In this document: positions 53,586 through 62,119 of the stretch, one piece after another | Layout: each line of letters starts with the position of its first letter | Position numbering within the stretch: position 1 is the stretch's first letter | Source: Sediminibacterium goheungense | GTDB taxonomy: Bacteria; Bacteroidota; Bacteroidia; Chitinophagales; Chitinophagaceae | DNA: 64,000 bases | Reading direction: 5' to 3' | Assembly: GCF_004361915.1 (NCBI RefSeq) | Contig: NZ_SNWP01000010.1 | Span: 754,501-818,500, forward strand | The notes under the pieces: model-generated | What the model saw: only the letters and a program-made list of their open reading frames with translations | Told to the model about the DNA's origin: nothing | Database searches by the model: none | Made by a program: the position numbers and the translations under genes

Positions 53586-53774
53586 TTATTTCTTTGGTTT
53601 TTGTTTGTTCACCTGCGTACCCAGTTCTCTTTTTCTGCCAGCCTCTTTAAGGGCCTTATCAATCAGCATTTCAATTTGTCCGTTCACACTTCTGAACTCA
53701 TCGGCAGCCCATTTTTCCAATGCGGCGTAAGACTGCTCGTCGATACGTAATACAAATGATTTTTTATTGGCCAT
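53586..53774 (-). CDS. Arc-type ribbon-helix-helix DNA-binding protein
   Basis: A 62-residue small protein: KKSFVLRIDEQSYAALEKWAADEFRSVNGQIEMLIDKALKEAGRKRE matches the RHH pattern (beta strand, then two helices) of the Arc family. The C-terminus is Lys-rich (QVNKQKPKK). It lies between the SPFH and LD-carboxypeptidase genes. SPFH-Arc pairs occur in other Bacteroidota, so it may regulate this operon; that is an inference. Confidence 0.88.
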   Translation of the reverse strand: MANKKSFVLRIDEQSYAALEKWAADEFRSVNGQIEMLIDKALKEAGRKRELGTQVNKQKPKK

Positions 53775-53798
53775 AATTGAATCAGACGGTAAAGATAC

Positions 53799-54686
53799 TT
53801 ATTGGTATAGTGTACCTGTATTTAATACGGGAGACGCTGCTTTATCGCCACATAATACAACCATCAGATTACTCACCATGGCTGCCTTCTTCTCATCATC
53901 CAACTGTACAATTTCTTTTTCAGAAAGCATCGCCAGTGCCATTTCAACCATACCTACCGCACCTTCTACTATTTTGCTCCTTGCAGCAACAATGGCAGTT
54001 GCCTGCTGTCTTTGTAACATAGCACCCGCTATTTCCGGTGCATAGGCCAAGTGGCTGATCCTTGCTTCCGTAATCACGATACCTGCTTTTGCCAGTCGCT
54101 CATTGAGTTCAGTTTCCAATAATTCAAATACTTTTTCACCACCATCTCTCAATGTAATATTGGCAAATTCATCTTCAATACTATCATATGGATAGCTGGA
54201 AGCCAGGTGCCGTATGGCTGCTTCACTCTGGTTGGTCATGTATTCGTTGAAGTTGACTACTTCAAACACAGCTTTATAGGTATCCTGCACCTGCCATAAA
54301 ATAACAGCAGCTATTTCTATGGGATTACCCATTTTATCGTTCACCTTCAATTTTGCACTTTCCAGACTTTTTGAACGAAGCGACACTTTCATTTTAGCAA
54401 AAAGTGGATTTACAAATGAAAGACCATTTTCTTTCAAAGTACCAACATATTTACCAAAAAAGGTAAGGGTGAGGGCATAATTAGGCTGTACTATTACCAG
54501 TCCTTTCAGGATAATAGCCGTACTCAGGAAGCAGATAATCATGGCTGCCACCAGGCCACCTCCCGGATCGGTACTGTTCGATACATGCGCTATCAGTATA
54601 TATAATCCGGCCGCCAATAATAGGATGGCCAACAGGAGGGCGGTAAATCCTGAAACGGCTTTGTATACTTTTTCCATAAAATCCAT
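53799..54686 (-). CDS. SPFH/Band-7 membrane protein
   Basis: A 295-residue SPFH-domain protein. Two N-terminal membrane segments (about 14-32, 41-60) precede the SPFH fold (about 65-240: YALTLTFFGKYVGTLKENGLSFVNPL, YMTNQSEAAIRHLASSYPYD). The C-terminal region is helical (GAMLQRQQATAIVAARSKIVEGAVGMVEMAL), as in flotillin-like proteins. Role: likely a membrane microdomain scaffold or regulator of quality control. The first gene of a three-gene run; the promoter matches consensus. Confidence 0.9.
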   Translation of the reverse strand: MDFMEKVYKAVSGFTALLLAILLLAAGLYILIAHVSNSTDPGGGLVAAMIICFLSTAIILKGLVIVQPNYALTLTFFGKYVGTLKENGLSFVNPLFAKMKVSLRSKSLESAKLKVNDKMGNPIEIAAVILWQVQDTYKAVFEVVNFNEYMTNQSEAAIRHLASSYPYDSIEDEFANITLRDGGEKVFELLETELNERLAKAGIVITEARISHLAYAPEIAGAMLQRQQATAIVAARSKIVEGAVGMVEMALAMLSEKEIVQLDDEKKAAMVSNLMVVLCGDKAASPVLNTGTLYQ

Positions 54687-54705
54687 TTTGATATTAAAAT
54701 GATAT

Positions 54706-54736
54706 CAAAAATATATCTTTCTTCCGGATTCGCAAA
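54706..54736 (-). promoter_or_regulatory. Consensus promoter of the SPFH operon
   Basis: On the minus strand: TTTG (54733-54736), a 19-bp spacer and TATTTTTG (54706-54713). This is a full match to the phylum promoter with ideal spacing, 20 bp before the start codon at 54686. Confidence 0.8.
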
Positions 54737-54760
54737 TATTTCCGGAAATATTCCGCGCCA

Positions 54761-54788
54761 TTGCTTTAGCGCTCATTTTGTATTTTTG
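54761..54788 (+). promoter_or_regulatory. Probable metG promoter
   Basis: TTG (54761-54763) with a 17-bp spacer and TATTTTTG (54781-54788). The -7 box matches; the spacing is 2 bp short. The leader before the ATG at 54832 is about 40 bases and carries an AGGAG at 54819-54823. Confidence 0.5.
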
Positions 54789-54831
54789 CAACCCGGCAGC
54801 ACTTTAGAAGCCGGATTTAGGAGATCAGAGC

Positions 54832-56946
54832 ATGAACCAACCGAAAAGATACCTGATTACAGCGGCCCTTCCTTATGCAAACGGCCAAAAACATATTGGC
54901 CATCTGGCAGGCGCTTATTTACCCGCTGATATTTATGCACGTTATTTAAAATCGCAGAAAAGAGATGTTGTTTTTGTGTGTGGCAGTGACGAACATGGCA
55001 CCGCTATTCCTATTCAGGCAACCAAAGAAGGCACTACCGCAAGGGCTATTATTGATAAGTACCATCCGCTGATGGAGCAAAATTTCAAGGACCTGGGTAT
55101 TGCTTTTGATATTTATCACCGCACCAGCGATCCCCTGCATCATGAAACTGCCCAGGAATTCTTTACAAAGCTCAATAATAATGGTGATTTAGAAATCAAA
55201 GAATCTGAGCAGTATTATGATGAAGAAGCGAAATCATTTTTAGCCGACCGCTATATCAAAGGCACCTGCCCAAATTGCAGTTTCGACAGTGCTTATGGCG
55301 ACCAGTGCGAACGCTGCGGTAAAAGTTTAAGTCCCGACGAACTTATTAATCCGGTTAGTACGCTCAGTGGTAAAGCTCCGGTTAAAAAACCTACAAAGCA
55401 TTGGTACCTGCCGCTCGACAGACATGAAGCTTTTTTAAGAGAGTGGATACTGAATGAACATGCGAATGATTGGCGTGCCAATGTATTAGGTCAGTGTAAA
55501 AGCTGGATCGACGGCGGCTTACAACCCCGTGCAGTAACACGTGATCTGGACTGGGGCGTGAAAGTACCTTTGGCAGATGCGGAAGGAAAAGTATTGTATG
55601 TATGGTTTGATGCTCCGATAGGCTATATCAGTGCCACCAAACAATGGGCCATTAATACCGGTAATGACTGGAAACCCTATTGGGAAGATAAAGACACCAA
55701 ACTGGTTCATTTCATTGGCAAAGACAATATTGTATTTCACTGCATTATTTTTCCGGTAATGCTGAAACTTCACGGTAATATTTTACCGGCTAATGTTCCC
55801 TCCAATGAATTCATGAACCTGGAAGGTGATAAGATGAGTACCAGCCGTAACTGGAAACTTGATATGCAGGATTATATCAATGACTTCATCAATAAAGAAA
55901 ATGGTGGTAGCCAGATGGCGGATGTACTTCGCTATTATCTTACCCAGATAGCGCCTGAAACCAAAGACAGCGAGTTTATGTGGAAAGGTTTTCAGGATGC
56001 CAATAACAGTGAACTGGTAAGTATATTTGGTAATTTTGTGAACCGCACATTTGTTTTGATGCATAAATTATGTGGCGGAAAAGTGCCTGCCTTTCATCAG
56101 GATATTACGGATGAACTGGACCAGTTTACCATCACCGAAATAAAAAATACGGCTGTTAAAGTAACCGGCCTGCTGGAAGAATATAAATTCAGGGAAGCCA
56201 TGTTTGAAGTGATTAATCTCGCCAGAACAGGGAACCAATATATGCAGAAGAAAGAACCCTGGATTGTAGCCAAGCGTTTGGCAGAAGATCCGGCAGCACA
56301 GAAAAGTATTGATAACTGTCTGCATATCTGTTTACAGTTAACGGCCAATCTTGCCATACTCATCAACCCCTTCCTCCCTTTCACTGCGAAGAAGATGTGC
56401 CATATGATGAAGGTAGTAGACAAAATGCTGGAATGGGAAAATGCCGGAAGCATGAAACTATTAAGCGTAGGCTATACATTACGTGCTCCGGAATTATTAT
56501 TCAGAAAAATAGAAGACAGTGAAATGATGGAACAGATTGAAAAATTAAATGCAGCAAGTGTGAAGAAGGAAACTGAGCAGTCAGTAGTGAGCAGTGAGCA
56601 AAAAACGGTTACGGTGAAACCTGAAATTGTTTTTGATGATTTTGCCAAGATTGATTTGAAAGTGGGTACCATTGTTGCAGCTGAGAAAGTAGAGAAAGCC
56701 GATAAACTATTGAAATTGCAGGTGGATCTTGGTTTTGAAACCAGAACGATTGTATCTGGTATAGCGATGCATTTTTCACCGGAAGAAATTACAGGTAAGC
56801 AGGTTACGGTAGTGACCAACCTGGCACCCCGTAAGATGAGAGGTATTGAAAGTAATGGCATGATATTAATGGCCGAAGATGCAAATGGCAAACTTCATTT
56901 CATCAATCCGGAAGAAAAGATTCATCCGGGTAGTGGTGTGAGTTAA
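54832..56946 (+). CDS. metG: Methionyl-tRNA synthetase with C-terminal tRNA-binding domain
   Basis: A 704-residue class Ia synthetase. HIGH-like KHIGHLAGAY (about 20), a zinc knuckle CPNCSFDSAYGDQCERC (about 145-165), KMSTS (Lys334) and an anticodon-binding helical domain (about 390-560). The C-terminal EMAP/tRNA-binding domain (about 595-704) shows DFAKIDLKVGTIVAAEKVEKADKLL. A linker of four heptamer words (56575-56602, residues about 582-591 EQSVVSSEQK) sits between the last two. A strong AGGAG lies before the ATG. Confidence 0.96.
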   Translation: MNQPKRYLITAALPYANGQKHIGHLAGAYLPADIYARYLKSQKRDVVFVCGSDEHGTAIPIQATKEGTTARAIIDKYHPLMEQNFKDLGIAFDIYHRTSDPLHHETAQEFFTKLNNNGDLEIKESEQYYDEEAKSFLADRYIKGTCPNCSFDSAYGDQCERCGKSLSPDELINPVSTLSGKAPVKKPTKHWYLPLDRHEAFLREWILNEHANDWRANVLGQCKSWIDGGLQPRAVTRDLDWGVKVPLADAEGKVLYVWFDAPIGYISATKQWAINTGNDWKPYWEDKDTKLVHFIGKDNIVFHCIIFPVMLKLHGNILPANVPSNEFMNLEGDKMSTSRNWKLDMQDYINDFINKENGGSQMADVLRYYLTQIAPETKDSEFMWKGFQDANNSELVSIFGNFVNRTFVLMHKLCGGKVPAFHQDITDELDQFTITEIKNTAVKVTGLLEEYKFREAMFEVINLARTGNQYMQKKEPWIVAKRLAEDPAAQKSIDNCLHICLQLTANLAILINPFLPFTAKKMCHMMKVVDKMLEWENAGSMKLLSVGYTLRAPELLFRKIEDSEMMEQIEKLNAASVKKETEQSVVSSEQKTVTVKPEIVFDDFAKIDLKVGTIVAAEKVEKADKLLKLQVDLGFETRTIVSGIAMHFSPEEITGKQVTVVTNLAPRKMRGIESNGMILMAEDANGKLHFINPEEKIHPGSGVS
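56575..56602. repeat. Single-arm heptamer word repeat inside metG (GAGCAGT)
   Basis: GAGCAGT, CAGTAGT, GAGCAGT, GAGCAAA in exact steps of seven, in the linker between two MetG domains. It encodes EQSVVSSEQK. No complementary arm is nearby. Confidence 0.6.
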
Positions 56947-56949
56947 AAT

Positions 56950-56978
56950 AAAAGGCCGGTCATAAAGACCGGCCTTTT
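56950..56978. terminator. Bidirectional terminator after metG
   Basis: AAAAGGCCGGT (56950-56960) with ACCGGCCTTTT (56968-56978), seven-base loop, between metG and the convergent gene at 56982. T-rich on both strands. Confidence 0.9.
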
Positions 56979-56981
56979 ATT

Positions 56982-57641
56982 TTAAGTATAGCTGGCACAT
57001 TCTTTCATTTCACGCTCAGAATATGCCATCTTATATTGTTTCAAAACATCTTCCGGTACACCATTCCACTTGTTGGGTACATTACCCCGATAATCAAGAT
57101 CTTTTACACCTATTTCAGAAGTATAAAAGCCTGTTAGGGTTAAATCGCGCATCAGGTTAAAGAAAGCTACACCCTGAGCCATTTCCGGTTTTGCTTTTTC
57201 GGGGTATGCAATCTGATCTACCATCTGTATTCTTTGCTGCTCCGTACAATCCACAAACGACTTTTCAAATTGTTTGAGACATTGCATATCCAGCCAGCGA
57301 AGTCCGCCACGCATAGGTGTCTGATGCGAGGGCATATCCTTTACAATAAATTCCAGGAATTCTGGCACTTTGGCATCACTGGCGCTACCGCTAACGGCAT
57401 CTTTGGGTACAATGATATCTGCCAGTATGGTAATTGTAGACATTTCATGCTGTGAAAAGAATTTAGCTTCCTTACTTAATTTCTCCAGGTACGCTTTCTC
57501 TTCCGCCATCCTGTCTTCTACATTAATACCATCGATGGTATTAGCGGTTTCTTTTTTATCTGCCGGCTTACAGGCATCCACCAATACGCCGGTAGCTACC
57601 GTTCCAACAACCAGTGCTTTTATGGATTTTCTTCTGTCCAT
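56982..57641 (-). CDS. Gluconate 2-dehydrogenase subunit 3-family protein
   Basis: A 219-residue exported small subunit. The N-terminus MDRRKSIKALVVGTVATGVLVDAC has a twin-arginine-like start and a lipobox-like VDAC. The mature part has STITILADIIVPKD, EFIVKDMPSHQTPMRGGLRWLD and the typical C-terminal helices. In the family this subunit is the small partner of a GMC oxidoreductase, and one lies 37 bp upstream. It likely helps its maturation or Tat export. Convergent with metG. Confidence 0.9.
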   Translation of the reverse strand: MDRRKSIKALVVGTVATGVLVDACKPADKKETANTIDGINVEDRMAEEKAYLEKLSKEAKFFSQHEMSTITILADIIVPKDAVSGSASDAKVPEFLEFIVKDMPSHQTPMRGGLRWLDMQCLKQFEKSFVDCTEQQRIQMVDQIAYPEKAKPEMAQGVAFFNLMRDLTLTGFYTSEIGVKDLDYRGNVPNKWNGVPEDVLKQYKMAYSEREMKECASYT

Positions 57642-57677
57642 GGTATTATATTTTGTCTCGCCTTAGGCGAGATGGAT

Positions 57678-59420
57678 TTAGAGATTTTGTTTTTTCATTT
57701 CATCAATGATATACTCAGAAGCACGCATAGATAGCGCCAGAATGGTCCAGGTAATATTTTTATCTGCCTGGGATGTAAACTGACTACCATCTACACAGAA
57801 AAGGGTTTTACAATCGTGTGCCTGGCTCCATTTATTCAGGGCAGATGTTTTTTTATCATTACCCATTCTGGCAGTACCTGCTTCATGAATGATATTACCC
57901 GGATTGGCGAGGCCATAATTATTGGAAGCATCATCATCTCCACCCCAGGTAATGATAGCACCCATTTCGTGCATAATTTCCTTGAAGGTTTCTTTCATAT
58001 GCTTGGCCTGTTTGATCTCATAGTCGGAATGTGTGGTATGGAAACGCAATACAGGGATACCATATTTATCTACCACTTTCGGATCAATCTCACAATAATT
58101 ATCGATACGGGGTACAGCTTCACCACGACCTGCCATTCCCACACCGGCGCCATAGAAATAGCGCACGTCTTCTTTAAGTGAAGCTCCATAACCACCTGCC
58201 TCTTTTTTCACACCATTCACGGCATATTTTCCATTCATGCCCTGCATACCAAAACCAAAACCATATGCAGGCTGGCCCATACCTCCCCAGTATTCAATGT
58301 GGTAGCCACGGGGGAAGTCTAATTTTTTATTATCCAGCCACCAGGGCGTATACACGTGCATACCACCCACACCATCTTCATTGTAACGTTTACGTCCAAA
58401 GAGTTCCGGTAACACACCACCCAATGCAGCACCCGTTGAATCGTGCAGGTATTTACCCACTACATTGCTGCTATTGGCCAGTCCGTTGGGATGGCGCTGT
58501 GATTTTGAGTTTAATAATAAACGGGCTGTTTCACAGGCACTGGCGGCAAGTATCACTACCCTGCCACTTACCTGGTATTCCATCATATCCGTTTTGTCTA
58601 CATAAGATATACCGGTAGCAATCCCTTCTTTATTGGTAATAACTTCTCTTGCCATGGCCTGTGTAATAACATCCACATTACCCGTTCTCACAGCTGGCTG
58701 TACCAATGCCGATGAGGAAGAGAAATCTGCAGCAGCTTTACAACTGCGTCCGCATTGTGCACAATAGAAACACTCACCCCTTTCTTTATTGATTTGTTTG
58801 GTAAGAATCGATAATCTGGATGGAATAACAGGCACACCTATTCCGGTTGCCGCCTTTTTAATCATCAGTTCATGCAAACGTGGTTTGGGTGGCGGAAGAA
58901 AAATTCCATCCGGATCATTCTCCAATCCTTCTACAGAACCGAAAACACCTAATAGTTTATCAATCTTATCGTAATATGGTTTCACATCTTCATAACTGAT
59001 GGGCCAGTCATCACCCAGACCATCAATACTTCTTCTTTTAAAATCTTTCGGACCAAAACGAAGCGATATCCTGCCCCAGTGATTGGTACGTCCACCAATC
59101 ATACGTGCGCGCCACCAGTCCCACTTATCACTCCCTTCAGCCATGGTATAGGGTTCCCCGTCAATTTCCCATCCCCAGAAGCAGCCATCAAAATCGCCAA
59201 AGGGGCGAAATTTGGTACTGGCTCCCCGACGGGGTGATTCCCATGGATTTTTTAACTGCGACGAATGTTTTGCCGGATCATAATCGGCACCTGCTTCAAG
59301 CAGGCATACTTTTAATCCGGCATTCGCCAATACATATGCGGCCATACCGCCACCTGCACCTGAACCTACGATGACTGCATCGTATTGTTTGGGTTGTTTT
59401 TTAATCTGGAGATCTCCCAT
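57678..59420 (-). CDS. GMC-family oxidoreductase
   Basis: A 580-residue FAD enzyme. The dinucleotide motif is VIVGSGAGGGMAAYVLANAG near the N-terminus, with the GMC blocks ACETARLLLNSKSQRHPNGLANSSNVVGKYLHD and GTARMG. A cluster of Cys (ECFYCAQCGRSCKAAAD) may bind a cluster or disulfide. It likely oxidises a sugar or alcohol, with the subunit-3 protein downstream. The ATG at 59420 is used: an upstream in-frame start would translate a word-phased repeat. Tat export depends on the partner. Confidence 0.92.
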   Translation of the reverse strand: MGDLQIKKQPKQYDAVIVGSGAGGGMAAYVLANAGLKVCLLEAGADYDPAKHSSQLKNPWESPRRGASTKFRPFGDFDGCFWGWEIDGEPYTMAEGSDKWDWWRARMIGGRTNHWGRISLRFGPKDFKRRSIDGLGDDWPISYEDVKPYYDKIDKLLGVFGSVEGLENDPDGIFLPPPKPRLHELMIKKAATGIGVPVIPSRLSILTKQINKERGECFYCAQCGRSCKAAADFSSSSALVQPAVRTGNVDVITQAMAREVITNKEGIATGISYVDKTDMMEYQVSGRVVILAASACETARLLLNSKSQRHPNGLANSSNVVGKYLHDSTGAALGGVLPELFGRKRYNEDGVGGMHVYTPWWLDNKKLDFPRGYHIEYWGGMGQPAYGFGFGMQGMNGKYAVNGVKKEAGGYGASLKEDVRYFYGAGVGMAGRGEAVPRIDNYCEIDPKVVDKYGIPVLRFHTTHSDYEIKQAKHMKETFKEIMHEMGAIITWGGDDDASNNYGLANPGNIIHEAGTARMGNDKKTSALNKWSQAHDCKTLFCVDGSQFTSQADKNITWTILALSMRASEYIIDEMKKQNL

Positions 59421-59457
59421 ATAGCAATTTGAAAATTTGGAAATTTGGAAATGCAAG
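59421..59457. repeat. Single-arm word repeat (ATTTGGAA, eight-base word)
   Basis: ATTTGAAA, ATTTGGAA, ATTTGGAA then ATGCAAGG, upstream of the GMC gene on its 5' side. It resembles the GAAAATTT repeat at 33888 (which also continues into ATGCAAG). No complementary arm is close. Confidence 0.6.
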
Positions 59458-59475
59458 GTCTTACTGCCTGATATT

Positions 59476-59736
59476 TTATGAATCACCCAGGTTCTCACCG
59501 CGGGCGGTGAGTTCTTTTTTTATTTTTTTAAAGTTTACCATATTCAACATAAAGAGCGGTAAGAATGCGATAGGAAGTATGGATACTGCTCCAAAACCCT
59601 TTGTCAGGGTTATGTATACACCTGAGCCGACCATGATCAACAGGAATACAGATAAAATAATAATGACCATCTTCATGGTCTTATAATTTTTCTTCAGGAC
59701 TTCAGTGCTCATTTCAGCAATGGGCTGTGATTTCAT
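59476..59736 (-). CDS. Small membrane protein, 86 residues
   Basis: No family recognised. Two hydrophobic segments (about 22-40 and 50-66), with a charged C-terminus (KKIKKELTARGENLGDS). It is just upstream of the GMC gene (about 55 bp, with a word-phased repeat between). TATATTCG 20 bp upstream of the ATG is one base from a -7 box. Confidence 0.7.
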   Translation of the reverse strand: MKSQPIAEMSTEVLKKNYKTMKMVIIILSVFLLIMVGSGVYITLTKGFGAVSILPIAFLPLFMLNMVNFKKIKKELTARGENLGDS

Positions 59737-59906
59737 GAGTAGTAATTTGGTGTGTCGAATATAGTTTTTTTAATAGAGAACTTCAGTTAAAAACAGAGAA
59801 ATACCCAACAAAAAATAAGAACCCTCCCCCCTTCACAGTTTTTAGTTTCAAGGATTGAATATCCATTCGTTTTGGTTTACCATTCATCACCATTATCCAG
59901 TGCTTT

Positions 59907-61679
59907 ATGAAGACTTACTTTTTATTGGCAGGAATGCTTGGCTTCTGTGCCTTAAATGCACAACAAATACCCTCATCAGGTCTGCTTAGCAGTAAACAGG
60001 CAGTGAAACATGATCTTTCCCAACCATTTTCAGCGCTTTCTAAAGAAACCACGAAATTATCTTTGGAAGAACCTTCTCATCATAAAAGCGCACCGGGGGT
60101 TTTTATCCCAAAAAAAATAACAGACCCAAAAACGCTTTCCGTTGAGCAAACCCGCTTTGGCAGCAAAGCAGCACCGTTGCTGCTCACCAGTTTCGACGGG
60201 TTGGGGGAAAGCTTTACGGGGCCGCAGGGCACAGCTGTTATGCGCAACCCTTCTGATAATTCGCTGGCAGTGGGTCTTGATCATGTAGTGCAAACGGTTA
60301 ATTCCCGCATGGCCATTTTCACGAAAAAAGGAAAAAAATACCCCGAATCGGGTCGTGTATTGTATGGGCCTGTGGAAACCAAAAACGTGTTTCGTGGTTT
60401 TGGCGGGCCCTGTGAACAGATCAATAATGGTGATGCTGTTGTTCGATATGATCAGCTGGCCGACAGATGGCTGATTGTGATGCCTACTTTCCGTAAAGGC
60501 ATTTCCAGGAATATGGATACCACAACAGGTACCAGAAGAATACTAGCCCAACCCGGAGAAGCTGCCCTGTTATACCAACCACCACCACCTGCTGCTGATG
60601 CTAACAATGCGCCGTCGGCTCAACGTGCGGCAGTACCAAGACCTCCTGATAAAGGTACTTACTGTATGTGTTATGCCATCAGTACCAGTTCAGACCCTAT
60701 GGGTAGTTATTACCGTTATGAATTTGAGAGAGAACTGTTTCCCGATTACCCAAGGCCTACTGTTTGGCCCGATGGTTATTATACTACCACCAGTACAGGT
60801 GATGATGTAATTGAAAGGCATGCCTATGTGGTTGACCGTATTAAAATGCTAAAGGGTGAAGATGCAAAAGAACAGTCCTTTATTGTAAAAGGTGTAAACT
60901 TTATCATCAATGCCGATCTCGATGGCAAACAATTACCTCCACCCGGCTCACCCAGTATTATGTTAGCAGCAGGTGGATCACAGCTAAATAAAATATTGGG
61001 CGACGATGGACTTTATGCCTGGAAATTTTATGTAGACTGGAAAGACCATTCCAAAACAAGGCTCGAAGGACCCGTTAAAATTGATGTTGCCCCTTATGAA
61101 TACCTCGGTGGCGGACAGCTCACCAAAACAGTGCCCCAGCCCGGTACCGAGCAGCGGCTCGACTCGCAGGGCGATAAATTAATGGCTCGTCTTGTTTATC
61201 GACGTATGGGCAACAGAGAATCAGTTGTGGGTGTTCATTCCGTGAATACTGCTGCGGGAGGTGGTGGTGTAAGATGGTATGAATTGTTGCTAAACAAAGA
61301 CCGAAGCCTTCAGCTATACCAACAGGGCACTTATGCCCCAGACAGTAATTTTCGCTGGATGGCAAGTCCTGCCATTGATGGTAAGGGTAATATCGGGATT
61401 GGTTATTCATTCGGCGGAAAATCTGATTATCCTGGTCAGCGTTTTGCAGGCAGGCATTTTGGTGACCCATTGGGTCAGCTTACCTTAAACGAAGTAATTC
61501 TTGTAAATGGTGAAGCCCCGCAAACAACTACCCTGCGCTGGGAAGATTATACGCAGACTGCCATTGACCCGAGTGATGATGAAACGATCTGGTACGTGGG
61601 AGATTACCTGAAAAAGGGAGGAAGGAATTATTCCACTAAAATTGGAGCATTCTCTCTTATAAAGATACGAAAAAAATAG
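59907..61679 (+). CDS. Secreted protein of unknown function, 590 residues
   Basis: No family recognised. Signal peptide about 1-18 (ending ALNA). It is rich in Gly/Pro/Asp with beta repeats and short motifs such as SLAVGLDHVVQTVNSRMAIF, GPCEQINNGDAVVRYDQLADRWLIVMP and FRWMASPAIDGKGNIGIGYSFGG, suggesting a beta-propeller. A Pro/Ala-rich stretch (about residue 225-245, PPPPAADANNAPSAQRAA) separates two halves. No CHU_C domain is seen. Single gene. Confidence 0.65.
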   Translation: MKTYFLLAGMLGFCALNAQQIPSSGLLSSKQAVKHDLSQPFSALSKETTKLSLEEPSHHKSAPGVFIPKKITDPKTLSVEQTRFGSKAAPLLLTSFDGLGESFTGPQGTAVMRNPSDNSLAVGLDHVVQTVNSRMAIFTKKGKKYPESGRVLYGPVETKNVFRGFGGPCEQINNGDAVVRYDQLADRWLIVMPTFRKGISRNMDTTTGTRRILAQPGEAALLYQPPPPAADANNAPSAQRAAVPRPPDKGTYCMCYAISTSSDPMGSYYRYEFERELFPDYPRPTVWPDGYYTTTSTGDDVIERHAYVVDRIKMLKGEDAKEQSFIVKGVNFIINADLDGKQLPPPGSPSIMLAAGGSQLNKILGDDGLYAWKFYVDWKDHSKTRLEGPVKIDVAPYEYLGGGQLTKTVPQPGTEQRLDSQGDKLMARLVYRRMGNRESVVGVHSVNTAAGGGGVRWYELLLNKDRSLQLYQQGTYAPDSNFRWMASPAIDGKGNIGIGYSFGGKSDYPGQRFAGRHFGDPLGQLTLNEVILVNGEAPQTTTLRWEDYTQTAIDPSDDETIWYVGDYLKKGGRNYSTKIGAFSLIKIRKK

Positions 61680-61756
61680 CAAATCTCCGTTTCCGCTCGA
61701 CACCCTGACGAAGGAAGGGACCGCAGAGAAAAGAGATAACAGTGTTTACGTAAGGC

Positions 61757-62119
61757 TTAATATTGACCTGTGCTCAGTAATACCAGTGTACAGGCTTCTA
61801 CAGGTTCAATGCCTTTTTCTTTTGCCAGTTCTTCCAACTCCTCATTTTCGGTACCCGGGTTAAAAATGATTCTTTTGGGTTGTAGCGAAAGAATATAATC
61901 GTAATACTGTTTTTGCAAGGCAGGATTGAGGTAGAGAGTGACCGTATCTACCCGCTCTTCCGCAGGGCGTTCTGTGATGATCGGCGTTTCGCCGATCTGT
62001 CCATTTTTATTCCCGATAGCCACAACAGGATGTCCGTTTGCACGTAATCTGTTTACAGCAAGAAAACTATAACGTGAAGGATTTTCTGAAGCACCCAGTA
62101 CCATGGTTTTTTTAGACAT
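61757..62119 (-). CDS. CoA-binding (Rossmann) domain protein
   Basis: A 120-residue CoA-binding-type Rossmann protein: KKTMVLGASENPSRYSFLAVNRLRANGHPVVAIGNKNGQIGETPI, then PKRIIFNPGTENEELEELA. Function unknown; the fold resembles succinyl-CoA synthetase N-domains. The ATG at 62119 is used, overlapping the upstream membrane-protein stop by eight bases, so the two are coupled. Confidence 0.9.
   Translation of the reverse strand: MSKKTMVLGASENPSRYSFLAVNRLRANGHPVVAIGNKNGQIGETPIITERPAEERVDTVTLYLNPALQKQYYDYILSLQPKRIIFNPGTENEELEELAKEKGIEPVEACTLVLLSTGQY

Noticed and set aside
59421..59498. N-terminal extension of the GMC oxidoreductase (KTLHFQISKFSNCY)
   Set aside because: It translates an eight-base-word repeat; the ATG at 59420 is followed by the FAD motif at normal distance.
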